A stretch of DNA of 64,000 nucleotides from Ruminimicrobiellum sp045223915 (GTDB lineage: Bacteria > Elusimicrobiota > Endomicrobiia > Endomicrobiales > Endomicrobiaceae): positions 1 through 64,000 of the forward strand of contig JBGUZU010000002.1 of NCBI GenBank assembly GCA_045223915.1, written 5' to 3'. This document shows positions 9,801-21,800 of the stretch, in pieces. The number at the start of each line of letters is the position of its first letter. Within the stretch, counting starts at the first letter, position 1. The translations under genes were made by a program, and so were the position numbers. The notes beneath the pieces are model-generated. The model had not been told where the DNA came from. It saw only the letters and a list, made by a program, of their open reading frames with translations, and did not search any database.

Positions 9801-12800
9801 AATAAATTCCGCACCGTTAAGTTTTGCCTGTTCCACAAATGTTAACGGTATTTCACTGTCTCGTATTTCTTTTCTTAAATTTATAGGTTTTAAAATTTTA
9901 GATAAAGGATGATTGAAACCTTTTTCTTTTTTGGAATTATCGGTTATATTCATATCTGCCTGAAGAAGATATTTTTCATTATTGGTTATAACAGCAACAG
10001 CATTCCATAAAAGATGAAATAATTCACCCGAATAAACAGCAGCCATCGTTCCGAAAAATGCTGATATAGCAGAAAGGACTAAAGGTACAATAACAACGGA
10101 TTTGGTTATTAATGAATAAACAAGCATTGACAATAGGGTAAAAGAGAGTCCCGTTACCATAACGCCTATACTTACAGCCAATAATTTTGTTATCACAACA
10201 CCGGTTTTCATTAACGGTGTCAATTTGCTGTGAGACGGCAAGAATTTTTCCGAGAAGAAGGAATATTTTTCAATCTTTACACCCTTTAATACACCTTCAA
10301 AAGTAAATCTGTAATTTTCTGCTTTTTGGTCTATGGCAATCAACTCTTCGGAAGTTAATTCATCTTCTGTTTTTCCTGTTTCTTCCAAATATTCTTTTTT
10401 ATATTTTTCAATACCCAATCTGTACAATTGTGCAACAGTAGAATCCGTTTGCAATGCGACATCCGTAATCGAAACATTCTTTTCGGATTTTTTATAATCT
10501 CGTTCCAAATGATATAACTGCATATCTATTTCATCTCTTAGAGATACCGTAGCTTTTCTGTATTCATTGTTACCTATTTCATATTCTTCATCAAAATCAT
10601 ACTCTCTTACCGGGTTAAGAGTCATTATTTCCGTACTCTTACTGTCACCGTTAAGCATCAAATGTGCCGATATTGCTAAAGTTTCTCTTCCTTTATCAAG
10701 TTTGGCTTCTTTATTTTCTTTCGATTTGTTATATACAGAAAAACCTTTAACTTCTTCTTTTCCATCCAAATCAATATACATTGCTACAGGTTCTTCCACT
10801 TTTCCCAAATTTCCGTGAAGCAACGAATTTTTCAATATTTCAGTCAAGAAAAAGTCCAAACCGTAATCCGTATACCTGGAATAATCCGTGGAACTCTTAA
10901 AAATATCGGACAATTGGAATCTGTTGGAAATTAACGTTGCTATATTTTTATATACATCCAAAAGTTGACTCTGTGTTAAATCGGATGTTTTAAAACCTTC
11001 TTTAAAGAAATGGAATTCTATCAATTTTTTACTTTTTGCCGCTTCTTTAATTAAATGACAAATTGTATCTACATCATCATCCAAATAAATTTTAATCACT
11101 CCGTCAGTTCCCGTATCGGAATTCATTTCTTTTATTTCCTGTTCGGAGAAATCAACATTATTTGCAGCCGAGCCTTTTGGTTTTTTGTCAAAATTTAAAG
11201 TACTTATTGTAACGCCTTCATTAAATGTTATATATGAAATATATCCGTCATCATCATATTCTACTTTTTGTATACCGTATAAAGAACAATTTTCTTCCGT
11301 TATTTCTTCTTTTCCTTCTTCATTAACAAAAATACTTTCACCGTCAATATAAAGAACATGTGATTGTTCGGCATTTACGTTAACAACTATATCTTGATTT
11401 ATAATAAAGTCTGTTTTTAATCTTATGGGAGCAACTTCTATTGTTTCATTTACGGGAATAACTCTCATAGTCTTCTTTTCTTTTTTTACGGCACCTGTAT
11501 AATTTTTGTTTAACAAGTTCATAAGTTCGTCTACAGACATCTTCTTTTCCGTATCAAAACCTTTAAAATTATCTATTAAATCGGTAAGTTTTAAATTTCT
11601 TACCGAAGAATATTTCGTCTTAAAAGCAATTCCGTGTAAAGCAGATACAAATTCATGAGCAAATTTTGTTACTGTTTCAGTAGTAACATCCATGGCTTGA
11701 ACTCTTTCATCGTTTCTGAAACTGTTTTCTTTCACATTTTTTGTGGTTATTACCGGAATACCACAAATACCTTTTATAATATCCAACAGATTAAACCAAT
11801 ATTTACCGAAATGTTTATGAACAATTTCGCTTCCGCCTGTTTTGACTTGTGATTTAATACTATCTACAGGATTATAAACATCATATCCCATTATACTGCC
11901 GTCTGTAGGTAACATAGGTCTTATTATTATGGGGCCGGCTCTTTTATCAGGAATAATACCTGCAATCAAGGTGTTTGCCACATAGTATTCGCCAAAAAAT
12001 CCTCTTAAATCCGTACACGTTGCCTCATAAAGCCTTTTTGAATATCTCTGTTCTATAAATGACAAAAGATCTCCAAAAGTTGCATTAGAACCGCCGAGAG
12101 CCTTCTCGTAAACTCTCAGGAATGTTTCTATAGCCAAAGAGAACAATATAGGATGTTCTCTTAAATTATCCATTAATTTCTTTGTGGGGTCTATAGTTGT
12201 TCCCGTAACCTGCGAATTTGTATTTTTTAATAATGAAACAACATCATCAGGTAACCCTTCACTGAAATCAATATTTTCCACTTCTTCTTTTGATAAGCCA
12301 AAACTTATAAGTACAGCTTTTATTTGATCTGTATTCAAATTTAAAGAACTGTCTGAAGGATCTTTTGAGTGTGCCAATTTTTTGTTACTTTCTATCACAT
12401 CTCTTTGTGAACATCCTACCGGTTGACGAATATCATCATTAATTAAATGATCACCGGTATGAACACCCGTTATTGTTTTGGCTGATTTTATATTTTTTTT
12501 CTTCTTACCTTTTTTCCCTTTTATCTTTTTGGCTGCGGATTTTGATTTTTTTGCATCCGCTGTCTTACCGGTTCTAAACGGAGTAAAATCTCCAAGGAAG
12601 AAATCTTCATCGGAAACATCAAAAGCTGCATCATCGGCAATTTCATCTGCCGGTACGGGCTGTTCTTCCTGTTCCTCTTGTTGTTCGGTTTCAACTTCTG
12701 TTTCTTCGGTATAATCATCAAGTGTTGTTATGGGTCTTACCTGAACAATATAAATAATATTGTCTTTTATTAAAAATTCTATATCTACCGGTACACCTTC

Positions 12801-15800
12801 TACTCGTTCCAACCATTTCGTTACTTTGGTTAGTTTTGAAACCATAGCGGAAGATAAAGATTCTTCCCCGATATAATTACCGTCGATTTTTTCTCCGGTT
12901 TCAATATCCGTTACAAAAGTATACGGAGTCTTTCTCCCCGAAACAATATCTTCTCCGATTCCGTTTACAACCTGAATAATTCCTTTTCCTTCGGAATTTT
13001 CGCTCATTATAATTCCTGCTTTATCGGAATCAACCCATTCTTCTATAAGAACGGCAGGTTTTATAATATGTCCGGATTTTGCCATATATTCGGTTGCTCT
13101 ATCCGAGAAGAAAGACGACAAGACATCTCTTATAGCACGAGGAATATTATCAGCTTCAACTTCTCCGTAACTTTCGGCTATACCGGCAGCAGAATACGAT
13201 TTTCCGTCTTCTCCCACTCCGGATGATCTTACTATGGATACTTTATCTTTTAGAGTTTTTAAATTTCTTTTACCAATATAATCTTTTATTTTGTTATTAC
13301 TGATACCGTTTATAAGGGTAACTATTCGGGCTTTTATTTCATCAAGGTTTTGTAAATCCTGTTCTGTTTTGTTTTTCTTTCTTACAATAGAGCTAAACTG
13401 AGAATACAGATTTACATATTCCTGTCCCAATAACTCTTCCAGGATTGTATAATCTATCGCAAAACCGTTAGGAACTCTTACATCATCTATACCGGTTTCT
13501 TTTTTTAATTGTTCTACTGCTAAATATAATTTGGATTGGTTTGCGGCTTTTGTTCCGACTCTTGAAGCGTCGAGAGATTGTTTTTCTCCGAACCTGTATA
13601 CATTAGAACTGTCGGAATGAGGTAAAAACCAATTGAAGTTTAATTGAATTTTGTTGATAATTCTTTCTGTTTTATCGGCAGAATCAACAACACTTATACC
13701 TTTTTTATCGTAATCGGACAATATATCATTAAGCCATACGTTATCTGCAGACTGATAGTATATATACTCTATGATTTTGTCTAGTATGGTACTATCTTTG
13801 TATTTGTTAATAAATTCTTTTACTTTATTCGCATCTTGCCCATCTATATATTCTTGTAATTCGAACAAAATATTTCCTGTTTTTCCCTTCTTAAATACTT
13901 TTTGTTCGAACAACATCATCTTATTGTCTTTACTGTCTATTAACACTATATCATTGGGGCCTAACTCTATTTCGCTTTCCTGCAATTCCTGTGTTTCAAA
14001 TATTCCGTCATTATCTACATTTCCTTTAGGTTGATAAACCTTTATTCTAAATGCACCGCCAACCATTTGAGAATCATTTACTATCATGGCTGTTTTTCCG
14101 TATTCTCTCAAGATGATTCCTGCATGACTTGAATATGAACCGCCCGTAAATAATGACGCATCATATTGAGCTGCTTCCGTAACATTATCCGGACTTGCAT
14201 ATTTATCAACATATAAACCTTTACTGTCAGATTCACCGTTTACAATTCCCAAAACACTTCTTAAGCCTTCGGATGTTGATATCATTGTTCCGTATGCTGT
14301 CGGTGTTGTTGTACTTACTATATTTTCCTTTAATCTGTTTCTGTATGTTAAAAGTTCTCCGTTTGTAAATTTTTCCGCAAGATTTATCGGATAGTTTTCC
14401 TGTTCCAATATTAATTTTAATTGTCGGGCATTTAAATTTACTCTGCCGGTTTCATTATTCATATTATCCGCAAATCCGACAAGTTCGCTTGAACTGTATC
14501 TTATTATTCCATTCTTATCTGTTAGTATAGTTACCGCTAAAAATTCTCCTCTGTTTTTATTAAGTCTTCCGTCTCTTAACTTCATATATCCGGTCTTTAT
14601 AACATATCCGCCTATTTGACCGACACTGGTAAAATTCATCTCTTGTTCGGGTATTTGAGATATTATTGCTCCTTGATTTAACATATCCGTTTCTTGCGTT
14701 TGTCCCAAATCCGTATCAAGCATATCTTTTAATTTATTTTTTATCGTTAATATCGGATTATATGCCTTATTTCTTTCCAATTCACCTCTATCGTTTATTT
14801 TCAAATATCCTGCGGCAAATGCTTGTTCTATCGGTTTATTTACATATTTATCTATTGTTTGTTGACTGAGTGTATATTTTTTTCTTTTAAACAAAAATAT
14901 CTTTTTAACTCTTAAACTTGCTTCTTCATTTGGAATTAAAGGCAATTGTAAATAGTCCAAAATATTATTGAAGAAATTGATATCATTAACTGCAGGTTCC
15001 ATTATCTCTATAGGGGTATTTTTCCCGTATAAAGAAGTAGCTTTGCTTAAAAGAGCCATAGCTTTTTGTGCCATTTCGCAAATATCCGTATCGTTTGTTA
15101 TACCGGAGTCTTTACTTACGGTTGCAGTCAAATTAGCTTTGTTGTTATATGATTTTGCGATAAACCCAAAATTGTTTAACATTCTTTCTAAAGTTGAAAT
15201 TCTTGATTGACTTTTTGCAGAATTGTTGTCAGCTTCCGTAAAATCTATAAATATATTTTCATTTTCTCTGTTAAAATCAATTAAAACTCTTGCCGAATGA
15301 TCACCTAACAATCCGTTCCATAAAAATATATTGTCTTTAATAAATATTTGAGAATCTCTTCTGATCAAGAAATCGGGGTTTTCCGCCAATAAAGATAACA
15401 ATCTTTCAATATTCGGATGTATTTTGTTTTCCGACAGGTTATAAGCTTTTATTGTTCTGTCACCCTTTGTGACAAACACATTTTGAACTTTATTCGCAGA
15501 TGAACGAGCGCTGTGTCTTATAGCCATAACAAAATCAATATTTGCCTGTTGATGAATACGGTTAATAAGCCGATGTATCGTTGTAATATCACTAACGGTC
15601 TTACCTCTGCCCGTTGAGAAAGCTTTCTGTTCGGCAACTGTCGTTTTACCGGCTTTTATTTCATTCAAAATATCTCTTAATACTTTTCTAAAATAATTTG
15701 CATCCGAAGTATTAAAAGCAGCTAAATAATCTATCATTAAATTTATGTGTTTTATAACATCATCAAACTGGGAATCAAAAGCGGTTAAGCCCATAAATTT

Positions 15801-18800
15801 ATATAACACATTCATATTTTCATCGAGAAGTTTCATATAAGAATCAAATTTGTTCAATATGGTTTTTAAACTTTGTTTTTCCAATTCCTCTTTTTCTATA
15901 AAATATGTCGGTGCAAGTTTTTTTACTCTGTGTTTTAAAATTCCGGTTGGTAATAAACTCAATACTTTCGTAAACGGATATCTGTCACTACTCAAATATA
16001 CATTCGGTGTTTCCTGCAAAACTTTAAATCCGTATTTTTCGGCAAATTCTTCTATTGTTATTTCTTTAGCCCGCATTCTTTCAAAATAAGCTATTTGTTC
16101 TTTTAAACCTGTAAATCTGTCAAGTGTTTCTTTTGACAATATACTTTCAAAGCTCGTCAAAATAATTATCATATAGATTATTGCATCAAATTGTTGAGGT
16201 CCGATCAAATCTACTATCATTTTATTATCTTCGGCTTCAATATACTCGTTCTGTATATCCGTCAATAATTCCTGCATACTTATCATCAACTCGTTTGCAA
16301 AGAATTGAAAGATATATTTATCTTTATCGCTCATATCGGCAATATTCAACTCATCAAATTTTTCTTTTACTTTTCTGTATAAAACAATATGCGAGTCTCT
16401 TTGATTTTTTTCAAATATATTTTTACACAATTCTCTTAATATATTCACGTGATTAGTATTTGACATATTAAAATACTGCGCAAACAAATCAAGGACGGGC
16501 ACTTCTACATTTTCTTTATTTACGATGTTTTTCACCAATTCCAAATGGTCTCTATCGGTAAAATCCAATGCTTTGAAAATTTTCTCTACGACAAAATAAT
16601 TAATAGAAGATTCTTTCTTTTTCACAAGACCAAAAAGCATTTTAAATTCGTACGGATTTTTCAAATTCAACTTGGCAAGTATTAAATCCAATATTTTTTC
16701 TCTATTTAAAACATCGTATTTCGCAATTTTTGTAAAGAAAGGTTGCAGATTTTTCTTGACGGTAAAATCAAAATTTGACACTAAGTAAGATAAAGCACTA
16801 TCATTTATATCGGAGAACAGATCCAACATCCTTAATTGGTTAAGATCATTAACATCCAGTTTTTCTGCAACAGCACTGTTAAAAGCAACATTTTGAAAAC
16901 TCTCGTCATATGTTTTTGACTTTAAGAAATCGGTTAATAACATAACATGATCAATATTGCTAAAATCTAATTTTTCCAATAGTATGTATGCCGTTTTCAA
17001 ATCAACATTATAATATTGAGTTTCCAACAAAAGTTTACTAATAAAGTCAAAGTGCGTTTGATTATTGATATCGGCATTTTGGACTAAATTGGTAACTATC
17101 GGCATTCTGTTATTTGTTAAAATACTTTTCTGTTCCGAAAAAGTTTTCAACAAATATGTACATTGATTTATATCATTTAAATCTATTTTTCCTGCCAATT
17201 CAGAAGTTTCTTCTTCGGATAATTCAAGTTTATCCAAAATTTCAATTAATTCTTGTCTTTGTTGTTCATTTTCCAAATCAATGAATTCTTTATCTGCCAA
17301 AAATTGTTGTAGAGACGGTAAAGAATTATCGGTATCATCCATAAATTTTGCAAAGAAATCTTCGTATTCTTTCGACTCTTTTTTATCTTTTGAAAAATAA
17401 TTTAAACCCCTGTGAACAACAATACCTATAACAGAAACTAAAATTATAACAGGAATATTTGCATTAAGCCATAACGAAGCTAAATACGGAACAGATAATC
17501 CTATCGCAGATAAAATTTTCCCCTTTGTTTGCTCTTCAAGAGACATTTTTTGGTCGAAATTAAATAAATGTTTGGAGTCTTCCGAAGGAAAAGCATTAAA
17601 TAATACCGCTTTTAAAATTTTCCATGTTGACCAATCGAGTTGATTGTGTTTTATCCATAAAGTTATATTATGTGCTCTTACAAACTGTATTTGTAAAAGT
17701 GAAAACAAAATCAAAGTCAGAGGAACAGATATGAACGATGTTACAGGTAAAAGGGTTAAAGCTATAGGAAGTGTTCTAAAAAATATTTCTTCCCATATAT
17801 GAGCTGTCTTATCCAATATATTAAAAAGTTTGTTTTCATCTTTTAACGGAGCAAATACGGATAATTCAAAAAAGTTAATATGATTATTATGTAAATTTTT
17901 TAATTTAAAAAGTTTTTTTAATCTTTCTCCTATCGTTAAAGATTGTTCAAATGTTTTGTTTCTGCTGTCTATCTCAAGTATTTGATCCGTTCCGCTTTCA
18001 ATAACATTTTGAACAAAATCACTGTGTACAAACAATGTGGGATTAGAATATCCCACAACAGTCATTGCCTGTAACAGATTTTTAACGGTTATATTTTCAG
18101 GTTTTGATTGTGATATCGAAGTCAACAAACCGTTCCACTCATTACTCATCGGAGTTAATTTATTATTATCTCTGTAATATATTGAATAGCCGTATACCGT
18201 TTCATGGCCGGCAGAAGCCCAAATTACAGGAAATTGTCTATTTACTACATTACCTTTTTGTTCCAACCTGTCGAATTCTTTATTTAAAGCATCATAGATA
18301 TTGTTTGCAAAATACCACGAAAAACATGAACTTAAATTAATTGTGATCTTATTTAAGTCCATTCCGTTGTTATATGCCTGAATTAAAGCTTTTGCAAATT
18401 CCTCACTTGATATTTCGGCATTAAATCCTACTTCAAGAGAATCCGGAAATCCGTGTCCGTCAAAAGAAATGAAAACAGATTCTTCGGATTGTAGTGCGGC
18501 TATTTGTCTTAAAAATTCACTCTTTGCATCTGTTGCGGGAACAAAATCCGCATTAATAAGAGAAACCTTATCCGAATTGTAAGGTATACCCATCACTTCC
18601 AATAATTTTTTAAGTCCGGAATCTTCAAAAGGTTGATCATAACTTGAGACCGCAGCAAGAGAAATAAACCTTGTATTTTTATCGGCCACAACTCTATCCT
18701 TTTGATCTTCCAAAGCTGCTATATACATTCCCGTAGCAACTTTAACAATGTCATTAAATTGAGCAACATCATAATCCGATTTACTTATATCAACAATACC

Positions 18801-21800
18801 GCCTAAAAACCTTGATATCGACAATGCTATATAATACTTTTGAACAAATGATATTCCTTTATCGAAGAAATCTTCTAATTCTCTGTTTATAATACGATTG
18901 AAAGAGGGATTCAAAAATATTTTTAATCCCAACATTTCGTTTTCCGTTTCCAATTTAGTTATTTTCAATCTCAATAATTCTTTTATTAAGGTTGTTATTC
19001 TGACCAAATCTTCTCTGCTTTTTATAAGAGAAGTTAAATCAACATTATAATTTTTATTATCCGCATCCAAGAATTTCTTTTCCGCTTTAACAAAATCCCT
19101 TAACAAACCTTCAATTTCGGATTCATTATATTTATATTGTTTAAATTTTTGTTTTATTGTTTCTATATCTTTGGATAATCTGTTTTTTTGTTTTAAATTT
19201 AAAGCTTCATAAGCAGATTCAACGCTTGTAAACAAACTTCTCGGCAATACTTTTAAACTTTGTTTCTTTAAAGTGGTTATAGGTCTCACTTGAACAATAT
19301 AAATGACACCGTTATTTATTAAAAATTCTATATCTACCGGAGTTCCTTCAGCTTGTTCCAACCATTCCATTATTCTTGTAAGTTGTTCAAGTTGTTTATT
19401 CGTTAATGTCTTTGCATTTGTATAATTTCCGTCTATCTTTTCTCCGCTTTTTATATCTATGGTAAAGGTATACGGCGTTTTTCTTCCGGAAACAACGTCG
19501 TCACATTGTCCGTTTACGGCTTGTATTATTCTCATACCGTTTGTATCTTCGCTCATCATTATTCCGGCTTTATCAGCCTCTAACCATTCTTCTATAAGTA
19601 TTGCCGGCTTTATAATATTTGAAGATTTAACCATGTAATCCATGGCTCTTGAAGAAAAGAATGATAATAAAGTATCTTTTACGGCTTTGGAAATATTATC
19701 GTACTGTACAGAGCCGAAACTTTCCGCAATTCCCGCTGCAGAATGTTCTTGAGAATCTTCACCTACTCCCGAGGATCTTACTATTGCCAGTTTGTTTTTA
19801 AACAATACTAAATTTTCTATTCCTATATAATTTATAATATCTTCTTCGGATAAATTTTGTATTAAAATTTTTATTTCTGCCGTTATATCCCGAACACTTA
19901 CACTTTTTTCTTCTTCGTTGAGAAAATCATTTGTAACAACCGCTTCCAATTCAGCGTATAATTCCGTATATTTTTCACCTAATAACTTCTCTAAAAGGTC
20001 ATAACCGATTACCAAACCTTCGGGGACAGCAACATTTTTTATTCCCGTTTCTTTTTTCAATTGTTCTAAAGTTAAAAACAATTTGGATTGATTTGCCGAT
20101 TTTGTTCCGACTTTTGAAGCGTCGAGAGAATGTTTTTCTCCGAATTTATATACGGCATTTTTACTTGTATGTTTAACAAAGTCCGTTATTTGTAAAACTT
20201 TTTTTACAATGGTTCTCGGAGTTATTACGGAAGGCTGTGTTCTGTATGCTTCGGTATCAACATCCAACAAAGGCTCAAGCCACGGATTATCCGCAGATTG
20301 ATAATATATGTATTCTATAATCTTGTCTGCTATGGTACTGTTTTTATATTTATTAATAAAATCTTTTACTTTCTCAACATTTTGTTTATCTATATATCTC
20401 TGTAATTCAAATAAAATATTCCCGACTTTTCCCTTCTTAAACATTTTACTTTCAAACAATATCATTTTATTATTGCGTATATCTATTAATACGATATCGT
20501 TGGGTTCTAATTCTATTTCATATTCTTCCGTCTCTAAAGTTTCCAAGTTTCCGGTATGAACGACAGCTCCTTTAGGTTGATAAAACTTTATTCTCATCTT
20601 TTTATCAACTATTTGAGAATCATTTACTATCATAGCTGTTTTTCCGTACTCTCTAAGAACTATACCCGCATGGCTTGAATATGAACCTCCGGCAAATAAT
20701 GACACATCATATTTAGCCGCTTCCGTCACATTTTCGGGACTTGCATATTTATCAAGATATAAACTTGTTTCACCGGTATTTTCTCCCAATCTTGCAAATA
20801 TTGTATTTTTTTGTTCTTTCGGTGATGAAATCATTGTTCCGTATGCAACCGGAGCCTCACCCTTTATTATTCTCTCTTGTATTTTTGATCTGTAATTTAA
20901 AAGTTCTGAGTTTGTTAACTTTTCTGCAGAACTTATGTCATATCTTTCTGTTTTAAGTATTTGTTCCAATTGTTGTGAATTCAAATTCTTTCTTCCGGAA
21001 TCTGTATCCATGTTTTCGGGATATCCTGCAATTTCACTTGAAGTATACCTTATTATTCCGTTCTTGTCGGTTAAAGTAGTTACCGCTAAAAATTCCCCTT
21101 TAGTGTTTTCATCCAATCTTCCGTTGTTCAACTTTATATATCCCGTTTTTAAAACATATCCGCCTACCTGACCGACAGTTTTAAAATTCATATCCCCTTC
21201 GGGCATTTGTGATATCAGCGCACCCTGATCCAACATATCAATCTCTTCCGCTTGTCCGACTTCACTTTCAAGAATATCTTTCATTTTATCACTCATACTC
21301 GCTATAGGATTATAATCCTTATTTCTTTCCAATTCACCTTTATCGTTTATCTTCAAATATCCCGTGGCAAATGCCTGCTCTATAGGTTTATTTACATATT
21401 TATCTATCGTATTTTGACCGTATGTTTTTATAAAGCCTACTGTTATTCTTCCTATTTTCAAAAACGTCCAAAAACCCTGCTCTTTTCTCGGAATTAAGGG
21501 CAATTCTAAAGATTTTAAAATTTTATTAAGATTCCTTCTGGTATTAAGTCTGGTTCTAACGAAATTGCTTCTTATATAACTCAATGCATAGTAATTTGAA
21601 TATATATCCATTATCGCGAGTTTTGCAACATCAATATTATGTTTCATTTGAAATTTATTACTTATAAGATTATTCAAAGAAGCAGAATTGTTAAAAAGAA
21701 TTAAAGCTTGCTTTGCCGCATTACTAAAATCCATACTGTTTGTTAATCCGACATCTTTATTTAATTTGGCAACAATTCCGTCAGGTAATCGTCTTGATTC

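Noticed and set aside
12521..12721. Minus-strand 66-codon frame rich in Lys/Met/Pro
   Set aside because: It is an out-of-frame reading of the acidic and lysine-rich linker of the giant gene.
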